Source: Hirundichthys speculiger (Eukaryota; Chordata; Actinopteri; Beloniformes; Exocoetidae). From it: a stretch of 64,000 nt of DNA. The stretch is from NCBI GenBank assembly GCA_018398805.1, contig JAGFBZ010000006.1, positions 992,001 through 1,056,000 on the forward strand. The letters run 5' to 3'. The notes beneath the pieces were generated by a model. It saw nothing but the letters and a program-made list of their open reading frames with translations. It did no database searches and was not told the origin of the DNA. The position numbers and the translations under genes are program-made. Every line of letters starts with the position of its first letter. Within the stretch, counting starts at the first letter, position 1. This document shows positions 37,700-50,661 of this stretch, piece by piece.

Positions 37700-38040
37700 T
37701 CAAACTCTTTCAGAACCAGAGTTTTATTGGCGAGTGTGCTTGAACACACAAGGAAATTGTCTTGGTGACAGAAGCTTCCAGTGCACACACAAGATGACAA
37801 CGACAAGATGAAGAGAACAGAACATTACGATACACCGATACACTCTATAAATATATATAATATACACACACATTATGCGTGCAAGGGAACAGATGTGTTA
37901 AGTCGATAACATTATATAACAAAGAATAAATTTAAGTGGATAGCGGCTATTGCACATATTTTATTGCACAGTGGGGGGAATGTTTAACTGTTCATGAGGT
38001 AGATGGCTTCAGGGAAGAGGCTTTTCCTATGTCCTATTTT
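37700..38040 (-). mobile_element. LINE 3' end with ORF2 C-terminus (Rex1/CR1-like)
   Basis: On the minus strand, codons at about 38025-37984 read KSLFPEAIYLMNS followed by a stop, the standard C-terminal ending of Rex1/CR1/L2-type reverse transcriptases. The 3' untranslated part continues with 'ccactgtgcaataaa' and ends near 'ttgtgtgttcaagcacac' and 'caataaaac' at about 37715. AT repeats at 37845-37875 interrupt it. No target-site duplication was found. Confidence 0.65.
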
Positions 38041-38326
38041 CCTTCACTGAACAGGCATTGTGTCTTGGTCTGCTGTGGAGGCGTGGCTTCAGCGGGTCTG
38101 CAGGAAGGGACGTTTATGCTTTTGATTTCTGTGTCTTCTACTTCTCGCTCTCACTGTTTTTTCCAACATCCCCTAACCAACCACTTATTTGTGATCCATG
38201 TGTGTTTGTGACATTTGTCATTTTAGCCTGAAAAATCCTGGAATTGTACTCTTGTATTATTTAGAAGAAAAAAAAAACATATATACTGAGAGAAGAAATA
38301 AAGGGGAGAAAAAAACAACTGCTTTT

Positions 38327-38560
38327 TCTTTGGGCACATAACATTGCTGAACTTATACCTGATCAACTGAAGCAACCCCAGGTCATAATATTTCCCCCAC
38401 AAGCTTGCACAGTTGGAGCTAGGTGTGATAGGTGCATCACTAGGTGTGATAGGGCATCACTCTGCAGCAGGATGAATCCGGACTCATCAGCAGGATGCTT
38501 TTTCACTGCTCCATAGTCCAATCTTTATGCTCCCCAGCAAATCAGTTTTTCCCCCAGTCT
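38327..38560 (-). pseudogene. Tc1-like transposase fragment, second family
   Basis: On the minus strand, a frame near 38394-38330 reads GNIMTWGCFS, a stop, then SGISSAMLCAQ, the motif ahead of the second catalytic Asp in Tc1-like transposases. Further upstream on that strand (about 38540-38500), 'ataaagattggactatgg' continues the same gene. The wording differs from the element at 31276-32485, so this is a different Tc1 family. Both ends are lost. A 21-nt tandem duplication (38420-38460) disrupts it. Confidence 0.65.
38420..38460. repeat. 21/20-nt tandem duplication
   Basis: 'taggtgtgataggtgcatcac' without its last base fits both halves: 38420-38440 and 38441-38460 are identical save one missing base in the second. 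Confidence 0.9.
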
Positions 38561-39763
38561 CCCTACTGATTTGTTTTTTTTTTTTTTTGTTTGTTTGTTT
38601 GCTTTGCTTTACTGGTTTTGATTTCATCATTACAAACCACTATTTATGTATTTCTCACAATTTGATCATTTGTATGTAATTTAGCAGAAATTACACAGCG
38701 ACCAACATATCGTCTTATTGACTCTCAACTTAGTTCTGCCTCCCTGGCCTCTGCATGCCAGGCTGTGTGGAAACAAATGAAATGTAATGAGATTTTTGGA
38801 TGTGCATGAGTCTCTTCTCCCTTAAAATATGCCACACAGATCTCCCTTGAGGACGATGTGTTATTATCCTGTTTGTTATTGTGATATATTGATATCACAT
38901 TCCTAAATAGTACAAGTCATTTCCTTCACGCATTGTGCTGGCATTATCTTATTGATGCTGTTAGCCATTTTCACATTCTCCCTGGAGTATTGTCTCATTT
39001 TCAAAATGTCTCTTTTTTTCCATTGTTAATATTAACAAAAAGTAGATCATGCTCAGGATGACCTTGTTTTCTTTTATGTTAAATGAGGTAAATATGCCAC
39101 GGTTTATGATGATGCTGCCAGAATGGGAGCAGTGCTCTATTTCATGAACCTGATTAGATATATAGATTAGCACTGTTAATGGTTCTTGTTCAGCTCCAGA
39201 ACTGGGCTAATGCACTGTCCATCCTCAATACAGTAATGTGCTATTTATCCGTGTGTGCGTGTGCACCAAATAGCTTTCAGGTTTTTCCGTCATCCTGAGC
39301 TAGTTGTTTGCAAAGGCAGCTGGAAGAAAAGAAAAATTAAATTTAATGATTCTGCAGTGTTTCCTGCAGCAGATGAACCATTTTTGAGGTTATTCATACA
39401 GTAAACTACAGGAATTTGTGGAAATATAATCAATGTACTTCAGGAAACATTTACCAGACTTTTAACTGTGATTTTTGGCATTTAAAAAATACACAACTGT
39501 AGTATTTTTATGACTTCTGGGGATTGAAAGTGAGTGCTGTAACGTCCATGAAATCAAATCTGAATCAAGCCTATAAAGAAATAGAACTTAAAATAACAAC
39601 CACCTCCCTTCAGCAACCTAAATGTTTGTTTGGTAATTTTTTTTTTTTTTCCCCACCATGCTTTAAACCTCCATAAACAACATGGTAATAAGTTTGTTCA
39701 AAGACACAAGCGATGTGGTAAGATTTTAGCAGGTGGAACAGAGGAGGCTATCTTAAAGACCTG
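38561..39763. other. Unassigned non-coding stretch
   Basis: It starts with a T-run and a (TTTG)n patch (38574-38605). The remainder is AT-rich unique-looking sequence, with another T-run near 39640. Confidence 0.5.
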
Positions 39764-40286
39764 ATTTAGACCTGGTATTAACATCCATCCTCAGTGAAAC
39801 AAACTCAAGTGGAAAGCTCTAAGCATCTGGCACTAATATGCATCTCCACATGTGCTCCTGTTTTTTTTTTTTTTTGCTTTGTTTGCTTGTGGGAGCCAGC
39901 AGTGTTTTAAACCACACCTGGAAAAAGTCAGCTGCAAATTGAAGGAAAAAGTACTGAGAAGACAAAACATAACTACGCAGATGTTGTGCTGTTGTCATCT
40001 GTCATCGCTCCCGCTTGTTGTTTTGCACGCTAATGTAAAGCATCATCACACCAACGAGTAATTCCTTCCATCTACACAGAAGACTTGAGTTATCTGGGCA
40101 AGTCTTTCAGTGTGGCCCAGGACTCAGTGTTCACACCGCTAAATAAATGTGGTTGCATGCGGCCCAGACCACCTCTGAATGTGGTTTGAATAATTGGATT
40201 TCTCATCCTCAAATGTGGTTTTGGTGTGTTTAAACCTGTCCTGTAGTGATCAGATCACTCAGAAGGACATCAATCCTCGGTCTAAA
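39764..40286. mobile_element. Non-autonomous DNA transposon with ~32-bp TIRs, superfamily unknown
   Basis: The left end starts TTTAGACCTGGTATTAACAT. The right end, in reverse complement, starts TTTAGACCGAGGATTGATGT. Both continue into a TCA/TGAGTGA block, giving about 32 bp of imperfect inverted repeat. Internal phrases such as 'caagtggaaagctctaag' are familiar from fish repeats. A T-run lies at about 39860. No coding region and no secure target-site duplication were found, so the exact ends are approximate. Confidence 0.5.
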
Positions 40287-43200
40287 CAGGACCAGGGATA
40301 AGAGTCAACAGTACTGAGTTCCATCAATTTTGCATGTGCAAACTAAAATGCGAACTCCAACCTCAACCGTTACTTGTTTTTGCCTTGCCCTCCTCTTTAC
40401 CTGATCTCAGTTCACACTTTGGTGCTCACCCTAACCAGGACCTCAGAAATGACACAGTGCTTCATTGCTTCATTGGGGCTTTGGTACCAGGAAGGACAAC
40501 TGGTCCACACAAGGTCAGTGATTAGTGAGGTGACAAAAATTGCATACACACCTTTGTTAACCTTAACGTTGGCTTTCCTGCCACTATCACAGCCCACTGC
40601 TAAACCTTAACCGCCACCCAAAGACGTATAGTATAACAAACCCACTCATAGTCACATTCATTAAAGCAAAACTGCTGAGATCTGGCACGCTTTTGAATGG
40701 ATGACACAACGTGAATCACAAATTCAACTCCACATAAATACACAGACACGGGTTGGAAGATTAATTTTTATTATGTTTGAACTGGTTTAAATCAACACGA
40801 GGAGAGGAACAGAGGCAGGGCACGAGGTTAAGTGTTCTATGCTTTGAGTTGTTTATAAAGACACAATAACTTAACAGCGAGCTTTTGTTTGTCTGGGTGC
40901 TGGCAGCCTCCCATGAACACACAGGCAGACACACGCAGACAACAAAGACATGAGGCCAAGAAGTCTGCAGTCCCAGTTGGCATGCTTAGGAATTAGAACA
41001 CAGCAAAATGAAGGTTGGATAGAAAGCAGGAGGGGGATGTCTGCCAACAAATGAATGAGGAGAGTAAGACGGTTAAAGTGAGAGATTTAAAGAAATAAAC
41101 TAAAATATAGTCCTGGTGGCGCTCCACTGCTTTGCTCAGCGTTTGTCCCTGGAGAGAGTAAAACAGAGCATTCCCTTCACATAGCTCCACACATTTTCTG
41201 TTTTTTATTTATTGCAGTTTGAGGAAGTATATGTGGGGGAAAGTTTCTGACAGAATATGCGTATTTACAAGTTGCAAGTTTTATAATGAGCATGCAGGTT
41301 TGAATCCACAACCAGGAGTTATCACAGTAAAACCTGTGCTTTAAAATAGTGCGTTTGGTCTTATTTAGCTATCAAGTTTGTCAGTAATGATTAGCAACCA
41401 CAGAGAGTTTGTCTGTTGTACTTTACCATTATGTACTGAATATAAAAGATGTTTTCCTGGGAAGCTGAAAATGTATGCTAAAGGGTACCTGAAGGGCAAT
41501 GATAACTAAAGCCAGGGTTCTGACAAAACTAGGGAGTGACAGTTTCAGCAGTTCTCTTGAAATAAATGAATGAATGTAACACATGTCACTTAAAGGGAGA
41601 CATGATATAAAAATGAATGGTTTTCATTGTGCTTAAAAGGATACCTTTGGGTGTCAGTTATGTTGCCCCCTAGATCTGAAAGTATACGTTTTAAGGTGCA
41701 CTCAAGAGTTGACACCTAAAAATCTTGTTTCACGAGTGATATTAGTATCTAGTGTGGAATATCTAATCCAATGTGGGATGTTGCTCAGGCATCATCTATC
41801 ATTTTTGAGACACGTAGCTGTCGGACGAATTTAGCTCAAGGCTCAACGTATTGATAAACAAGTGTTTAAAATGACTGCATTTCCTCTGCTCGTTGTCTTG
41901 TGCTGACAAAGGCTGTATGTGCTGTTGCGAGTTACCTACTCTGCACCCTCTGTCCGATTGTCAAGTGCTTTGTTTAAGTGTTGTACGACTGCCTCACTAC
42001 AACCCATTAATTATTGGTAAACTAATATACGTTATAAGTAAAATTTAAACAACATTAGACTTGTTGCCCTGCTCGGTGCTCATGCCTATCCATGCCAGAT
42101 TCCTGGTCTCTTCCAGTTGAAAGGGTTGTGCGATGCTTGAGCATGGAACAGTTGGAGGAGGATGTGTAACCAATGTATACATGACATGTAGGGGCAGAAG
42201 CTCCTTCATGACGATGGTTTAACAACATTGCAGCTTTTTCTGGAAATTCAAAGATATCCAACCAGAAAATCCCCAAAAAGTCGCAAAGTCAGCAGCGTTC
42301 CCATATGCTGATTCTCTCAGAACGCACATCGACGTGAGGCTGTATGTGGAACTGGCAATTGTGCTGAAGTACGATTGAGACTGGAGTAACGTGAGTGTGG
42401 GTCAGCGGGGGAACCAGAGAGGCAGGAGTCAATCATGTCTGAGCATGGCATGTTACAACTTGGTTTCTCGTGAATACGCCCTCAGTGAGCCATTCGGACT
42501 TGTGGGGATCTGTTGCCTCACTCAGAGTTGAACTTATCCTGCCTCACATGGCGTCAACATGCTTCAGGGGTTGTTGAGTATATTGTGTCCAAGTTTGGAC
42601 AATATTGCCAGTCTCCAATAAGTCACACCTCATGGAAGAGAGTGATGGAGGCTGAGATCGCTGGACCCCCTAATATGTTTGCTATTAATGAAGGTGTTAA
42701 GGCAGGACAGTGGTACTGTAAATCTGGAGAATTTGATGCACACATTTCATTAAAATCTGGAGAAAATTAGTCCACTTCAGGGAAAAAGGACCTATTTTGT
42801 CTCTTGTAAAGAGGTCCTTGAAAAATTTGGGATCTGACTTTTTCCTTTCATAGATAGACCTTTCTCTACTCTATGCGTCCAATAAACTTGTATGACAAAG
42901 CCCCTGCTAGCCTAGCTTAGCATAGTAGCTAGAAGTATATTGCTACACACAGTCCAAGTGACAAGGTAAACTTCCTGATAACTTCTAACTTCAACCCAAT
43001 GTGATAAGAGGAAGCACAATAAACTAAGATGATACTATATAAACTGCAAATGTCCAGATTTGATCAAGGTTATCGAGTGGATGTGTAATGTTATGACTCT
43101 TCTTAACTGTAGCTGCAAACCTTTAATAGATTGTGCAATACTGATGTCTATACAGCAATACTGAAATTTAAAATCAATTGTTAGACCTGATGTTTTACCA

Positions 43201-46200
43201 GTTTAATCTACACCCCAGTAAGTTGGTTGCACTACCAGTTAAAGCTTTAATATCCTGATATCTGGTATGTTAGCTTTACCTTTGCTTTAGGGAACATGAA
43301 AACTGTTTGTGTCTTACCTGGATGGTGTGACATTGTTACAGCTGTTTAACACTGTTGACCATTTCAGTTTTGCTAGCACTTTGACTTTTCAAAACAGATC
43401 TACTTCAAGCAAATTCTAGGGTACATTCATGCACCCCGTTTCAACTTGTCCACCACAGAGTATATTTTGTTCTTGAAAAATAAAAATCATCCAAGAGTAA
43501 ACACAATCACACACGGAGTCTGTGGGGTTCCTTTAACAGAAGAGCGGAGGAAATAACCACCCCAGCGGTAATAGTCTGTGTTTATTGCCTGTTCTTCCTT
43601 CCCTTTTCTCTCTTCTCTTGATTACAGGATACGAAATAGAGGGCAAAAGTCTTTATGCACATACGTATCCTCAAACATGTGTTTTTGGTTGTTTTGCAGT
43701 GCCTTCAAGCATCACTGATGGCTTTTTTCCTTTTCTGCCTCTATCTATACAGTTTGATTTTCCTCAACCACCATTTCCCTTATTGTGTGTCGCAGAGATT
43801 GCTTCCAGATTGACTGCTCTATTCTCTTTATGCTCATTTTTTTTCCAAAAGGTTAAGCAATAGCATTCTGTCTTCATATTATTCTTGCATCTTGTCCCTG
43901 AAGAATAGAAAACATTTCTTTCTCTTAAAGTGTACTTTTTTTGTTACTGTTTTTTTTTTTATCTTAGTTTGTGGATAAGAGTTTGTAAAGGTGTTTGTTA
44001 AAGATGATAAACATCAGCAGGGGTTTAATAAGGGAGGTGAAAAATTGAGAGGAAACAGTATTTGTGGATAAAACTGAAAGAAGGCAAAGAAGATGGAGGG
44101 AGGGGAGGTTGGGTGCTGGTGATGATGGGGCTCATAGGGAGTGTCATGGCGCCGTTGTTGAACAGGAGCCAAACTGAAACAACAGGGAGGAGATGGGCAG
44201 ATTTGGAAGAAAGGAAAAGTTTATTGAAAGGTGCAGCAGAGCAGGGCATCCAAGACTATCCAAATAACATCTAACTTCATCCAAAATTAGGAACGCACAG
44301 AATAAATAACCAAGCTGGAACCCTGCCAGTTGGTTAGAGCTGCACATTAGTAGGGATGACAAGGATATGACAAATGAACAAAGAAAAGCTGGAAAAGCTG
44401 GCAGCGTACAGTGTATACACAAGAGATTCAACTACGGTGACTAAACACAGGTGTGGAGCAATCACTAAGAGAAACCACCAGGTGTGACACATGGACATAT
44501 TTTCAAGGCAAAATGGAAGGTAAACCCAATTTATGCATAAAAACATCTCAAACCCCTAATTGCAGAAAGAAACAAAACTAAACGATATAATTAGAACGAA
44601 AAGGAAGAAAACAAAATCACAGATAATCACGAGGAGTAAAATAAGAAAACAGACGCATAATAATGGGGAGGAGAAGATTAAACATGGGATGATTTAGAAG
44701 TTTACGGGGGCAGAGAATGATTAATATATCTTAAACTTATGGTTTAATTGATTCAATGTGTGCGTTACCATAATTTATTCTTTTGGTCCAAACTATAGTG
44801 GTAGCTTTATTAAGACTAAAACAGCATGAAAACCAGATACCTGTAAGCCAGCTACAACAACAGACCTTTCACCCTGCTTGGTTGGACATTAGCACACAAA
44901 GGAGCTTAGAGCGTCCCCGTGTTAACGTGGAGGTTGTCATTTTTATGACACCATCCAAGATTTAAGGGGTAGGGAATATATTGGTGGAAGGATGAAGAGG
45001 TTAAAAGTGCCAGACAGGAAGGCTCGAGGAGGACCAAAGAGGAGATTTTTTTTTGGTGGAGTGTGAAAAAACTGTGTCTCCGTGTTCTTTTATCTGGTGC
45101 CTAAATGACGAATCTAGAAGCAAAGATCAATCAAGAATTTATTACAATCATGTTTACAAAATTATAAAGCCATGCAAAATATTTTAATCGGCCGATGGTG
45201 CACTTGTCCACAGAATCACCGAGATGCTGCCATGGACAAAATGCACACTGCAAGTCTGTTTGTGCCTGTCTTTAAAGATCCAGAGGAAGGCGGACCCTGG
45301 TCTCCTGGGTTTTATGGCTCTTTGTCCAGATGGTCACAGTCCCAAAGTCCTGGTTAATAAACAAACTGTTTTTCCGGGGGTTTCAAACTGTTGATGGGGG
45401 TCTGCAGGATGTTACAGGAATTAAGTCATAAACCTGAGCTGAGAAACCCACAGCATTCCTTCATGCCAAGTTCCAATTATAACAAGTTAAAATCTACATG
45501 GTTCATTCTAAATCCTAACAAGTGAAAGAGGACATGAAGATAGTTCATGTGAAATGAGATAATGCAGAGTGTAGGGTTAGATGGAGGCAGATGATTCTCT
45601 CTGGCAACCCCTGAAGGGAACAGCCCAAAGGAAAAGAAGATGAAAAAGTTTCAAGATTTACCCTTGTTTGGTTCCTTATTCGGTCATTCTCATGTGGTCT
45701 CCTTTTCCAATATTAATGTCTTGACTTTTTTACTTGTCTCTACAATGATGTAGCTTAGCGAGGTGGCGTCATTGTTGATGTGTCACAGTGCCGTTAAGCG
45801 ATATGCATCATACATATTATATCATACAAGCAGATGAATGCTCTGTAAGTTACAGTTACAAGAGAAATAACGCACAATTTGCTGGGACAAAGAGCATTTG
45901 GGTTCATTGCATGTGTTTTGGCGAGTGCGTCGATGTTCTTCCACTCTATCATAGCTCTGAATAACGACCTGAGCTGGATAATTAGGACTCACAGATATAG
46001 AAAGGGTTTATGCCTAACCTGGCATCATTCTGTCACCAACTCAAATGACCCTGGCCACCTGAGCATATTCAGTCACAGGGCGAAACTCGTATACGCAAAT
46101 GTAAGTGCCAGTGCTTGCAGATGTGCACATCTCTGAATCACTGGGACTGGAGAGCAAATGCACATGCACGGTAACTACATATGATGGATGCATTCAAATC

Positions 46201-48646
46201 TATACGCACATGTAGCTGAATATCCATGCAAACACGCACTACTTTTCTGTTTTTGTAGGCTAAGCTTTAAATAACCTTCAGTCCCATTGGCTTATTTCCC
46301 TTGCAACGCTACCCATTGCTCTCTCGTACCTATCCCCCCCCCTCCCTTCTGTCTCCCTCATTCTTCGTCTTCTCACCCTCAATGCCCCTGTTAAACCCCC
46401 TCGGGAGCCTGCGAAGCCGGATGTGTGTCTAATTAAGGCGACCCACGTGGACCCCGTTAGTGTTCAAGTCCCTCTCCTTAGAGATGCTCAGTGTCATAGA
46501 GCGAGCAGCAGCGCCGATGCTAGCAGCAGCTCCCCGTCTCTTGTATAGGTGGCTGTGTGTGTTTTATGTGTGTTGATGATGAAGTGTCAGATTCTGGAGC
46601 TATCCCAGTCCACATCTTCCCTTCTTTTTCTTGTTTTTTTTTTATATTTCCTCTGTTCAGAGTGCCCCTCTCCGTTGCACCGCACAACTTTGTCCTCGAT
46701 TCCTGTTCGCTCTCAACCAACCCTGCACATTTCCATTCTTTTTTTTGCCAGTCGCTTCCCTTCTTTCTTTTCTACCCACCCCCCCACCCGCGCTTTCGCC
46801 TCACTCCTCTCTTTAGGTGACAGGAACTCCAGGGTCCCACTGCTGCTGTTCTTTTCATCGTCTAAATCAAAAACTGAGCTTGTGTCCTTGACTTGAGAGC
46901 TCTCAAGCATGCAAGAGTGAAGGAACGACACAAACAGACTGGAGGGACCCGGTGCCTCCTTCTCCCAGGAGGAGACTAAAAGGATCTGCTGGAAGAAGAG
47001 GAGGAGAGAAAGAAGATATAAAAGTTGCTTTACATTGTTAGAATGTGGGACATGAGTTTGTCTTTCGGTGGGCTGGAAGGAGATCGGGGAGTAAAGGAGG
47101 AACAGTTTTGGAAGAAATATTGTGTTCTCAGTTTTGCCAGATGAGAGCACAATATTGCCAGAAAAAGAAAAAAAAAGAGCAGATGGAATATATTTTATGA
47201 TACAAGAACACTGTTCCACAAGGACATCAGTCTTTTCAATGAACATCTATAAACAGCAGTTTATATCCTTTGCTTTAGGTTGTTTTGACTCCAATCCATC
47301 AGAAACAAAAAGGTTAATAATACAGCGTTATCATAGGTGGATGAGTTTTTAAAAAAAAACTCCAGACTTTGACATTTATCTCAGCTATTTACTATAATGT
47401 CAACATAATTCCCACTTGTTTTGAAGCAATACACTTTAGTAAAGTTTACAAACAAGAACGTTTGAGATCAATGAGGGCTGTTGAAGAGATGAGGGCAGGT
47501 AATAGAGGGAGGAAAGCATCAGCATGTTTTCTTTGATTGAATGTTTTTCATTTTATTGGCCAGTGTGCAGAAAAAGTAAGAGGGGGATGATAGTGGGAGG
47601 GTAAGAGTGGGGGAAACCGAATGTGTGAAAAATTGTTTTACATCCTTTTCTCTTGTGGCTCTGGAGAAAGCCTGTATTTTTAGAAATGGAGGGAGAGGAT
47701 AGCATGGTGGCAGAGGGGGGTAAAGGATTGGAGAGAAATGGAAATGAGCAGCTGTATCCTCTGTCGAGTTGTCCGGTTGTCTTTCCATGCCTCAACATAG
47801 AAGGACAGGGAAAGAAAAGAAAAAAAAGGGATGAGAAGCACAAAAAGGGGACGAGGTGGGGATTAGAGGAGAGAGCCGGTTGATGAAACGATGGTCCTTG
47901 CTTCGACGGTCCTGCAAGCACTTGTCATCTTATCATTCTGCCAAGAGTGGGGAAATGATGAAGAGGGAAAAGGAGATACAGAGATGGATTGACAAAGATT
48001 AAGAGTTGATGCATCGTGGTTTTCTTTTAGAGCTGCAGGGAGTGGAAATGAGATAGGATCAGCTTCAAGGTTGCATCTTAAAATCCATTTATATAATGCT
48101 TCCAGGAGAAGATATGTCAATCAAATTGTCATCGCTGTGTTACAGCATCTCTCCCCTGTGTTTTCTGCTGATAAGATCACATATTTGGTGGCACACTTGT
48201 TTTTCTAAGGTTTTAATGACCCAGTTATTTTAATTATTCCAAACAAACATCTGTAATTTCTGCCCCAAAACGCATAATTTCCTGTGTTCTAGTTTACTTA
48301 GACCTTTAAAAGTTTTTCCAAGGAGCCTTTAACACTACTGTTTTTTATTCCAGTTTTTCCATCCATTGTGGTTTTTCACAACACAAATAAGTGGCAGCTC
48401 TATTCAGTCTTGGCAATGCACTATAGTTGTATGTTCTGCTGTAGTTATGGCTTTGAGGCAGTGTGCATTGCTAGGCAAGAAAAGAAATAATCTCACTTAT
48501 CCAAAGTATTGATTTTCAGCCCAGTCTATCAAGAAAATATGCATTTGGTATGTTGGGCCTCGTGTCCAAAGCATTATAGTGTCATAGAAATTATCAAATG
48601 GAAATGTTTAGGGCAGCATCCACATAAGATTATGATGACTGAGATC
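40287..48646. other. Long unassigned non-coding stretch
   Basis: Over 8 kb without a recognisable gene. It has purine-rich zones at about 44030-44250, 46960-47110 and 47450-48010, a pyrimidine-rich zone at 46590-46820, C9 near 46335, and ordinary AT-rich sequence elsewhere. The 177-codon minus frame at 46713-47246 begins in low-complexity sequence. Its middle (ESSQVKDTSSVFDLDDEKNSS) looks more protein-like than most, but no splice donor follows it. Confidence 0.5.
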
Positions 48647-48990
48647 TACAGTCTTGGAAAAAATTATTAGACCACCATTTTTTCTTCATTTTAATACCTG
48701 GTACCACTAAACATCATCATGGGACTAAAAACACTGAATGCATAAAAGCAGTGTTTTTGGCAGTACAACGCCATAGCTATTGATGTAAAAACTTAAGTGA
48801 TTTAGGTTATAATCAAGAAAACCATGGACAAATGGTAAGATATCAGCTCTTAAATAAAACTCTTATGAGCAATCTTTGTGGTTATCGTTATGTTTGTCCA
48901 AACAAATGTACCTTTAGTTGTACCAGGCATTAAAATGAACAAGAAACTGAGGAAAACAAGGGTGGTCTAATAATTTTTTCCATGACTGTA
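48647..48990. mobile_element. Palindromic Tc1/mariner-type MITE with TA duplications
   Basis: The element spans 48649-48988 (340 bp) between TA dinucleotides. CAGTCTTGGAAAAAATTATT at the left end and CAGTCATGGAAAAAATTATT (right end inverted) continue into AGACCACC with one mismatch in the first 28 bp. The similarity continues with gaps through 'attttaatncctggtac', making inverted repeats of roughly 65-85 bp. There is no coding capacity. The superfamily is inferred from the TA target and the long TIRs. Confidence 0.85.
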
Positions 48991-50284
48991 AATAAGAGAC
49001 CGGACAAGAATAAACCTCAGACAGCATTAGAAAAGTAACTGAACCTCCACCACCATGTGGACCCACTGAGCTAAAAATTACAAATGTTTGTTTGTACTGC
49101 TTTAAGTCCTAATCCTAAATATTGGCTTGTGAGAGCAAGTTAAACAATAACTTTTCTGCCAGCATGGACTAAAAGACACCCCAGTCAATGATGTCAAATG
49201 CGTATAAACTTTCATAAGATTTCATAAAATTTGTCCACATGGAGAAACATGGTGTTTGACAATAAGTAATATAAATAGATTTATAAATAATTAAGCATGA
49301 ACATCTACATTTGTTGTTTCTTGACATTTAAAAAAAAAAAAAAAACAATTTCCCTTCAAACTGTCTGCAACCAGTTTCTTCAGAACTGACAAGAGCAGCT
49401 GTCCACACATCTGATGCACGTTGCCTCCATCCTTCCAACTTTCTCTCAGTCTTTTTCTTGTCCCCTTTTTCTTTTTTCCTACTGCCATCCTTTTCTATCA
49501 GCCGTCCCTGTGTTTGCATGCATCCCGTTGTACCTCTCCCCTTGTCTCTCATTATCCGTTTCCATCTCTGTTTCAGTTTCTTAACAAGCTGCTTCCTGTC
49601 TGGCACAGCTGTTGATTACCTAATTACCTTGCCTCTCACAAACCGGCACATACACAAACATGCACATTCTTTCTTTCAAAAACTGCTGGGGCTGGAGCTA
49701 TTGATCACAATAATAAAAGCTTTATGCTTTGACGCAAACTTGTTGTTTCGTGGAACAGAAGATTGATTGGTGTGGATGTGTGTCACTGTGTAGACATAAA
49801 TGTGAGTCTGCCTGAGTCACTCCAGCTAAACAATGTGGCACGTCGCCAGTAGGTTTACAACAGTAGATCCAGCTCCCAATGGGACAATAATATGAATACA
49901 ATGTCATATGTGTTCTAGGGCACAGTGAATTTATTGCTGACACTTTTACTCTTTATTTTCTTGATGATAAAATAAACATTTCATGCCATTTCTGAGCTAA
50001 TTAATAGAGGGGGTATTGACATGTAAAAACAAAATGTAGTAAAATTGTATTATATCATGATTTTGAATTAGTAAATGTATTTTCCGCAGATTAATTCCTT
50101 GTTCTCTGTTCTTTTGACCAAGTGTAGCTGCTGCAGGTAAACTGTTTCGGTGGCTTATGCAGTGTTTCCTGGTCAGCGAGCGAGAAATGATGGACCGTCA
50201 GTTCAAAAGAGTTAGCAACGGTCCTTCACTTTATTCGTTTTGCAGAGATTATGTTTATAATTTGATTTATTTATCAAATAAATG
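48991..50284. other. Unassigned non-coding stretch
   Basis: An A-run at 49329-49346, a pyrimidine-rich patch at 49430-49570, otherwise ordinary sequence. Confidence 0.5.
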
Positions 50285-50661
50285 CACGTTGCCTCCCAAA
50301 CTTCAGAATACCAAGGCCCAATTTTCAATGTGAAAATCTCCACAGTCCACCCAAACCTTTAATCACACCTGTGATCAACATACAGGACTAGAAGCAATGT
50401 TCTGATATTAATGTAAGAGGTCAACAAATAAGGTGACACTTGTCATATTAAGTTAAGACAGTAGTAGAATAACTGGTTTGTTTCATTACTTCTTAATGTT
50501 TGTTTTAAATCATGTCATGAATATTTTACAGTTATTAAAAACATTTTAAAAAGATCAAGAATTTAAAACATATTTGTTTAATTTGAATGACCTCTCACGG
50601 CCCACCTGCAGTACCACGACGGCCAACCAGGGGGCCGCGGCCCACACTTTGGGAATCACTG
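50285..50661 (-). mobile_element. hAT-type MITE, copy B (inverted relative to copy A)
   Basis: On the minus strand it starts CAGTGATTCCCAAAGTGTGG, identical to copy A (36080) over these 20 bases, and follows it throughout to the far end near 50285. Shared interior phrases include 'gtgtcaccttatttgttga' and 'gttgatcacag'. The copies differ by scattered substitutions and small gaps. The flanking octamers (AATAAATG and ATTTATGT) do not match, so the duplication has decayed or the left end is altered by a two-base insertion. Confidence 0.88.

Noticed and set aside
46713..47246. 177-codon minus-strand open frame with a protein-like middle
   Set aside because: It is embedded in purine/pyrimidine-biased DNA and has no donor at the end of the protein-like part; chance is likelier.
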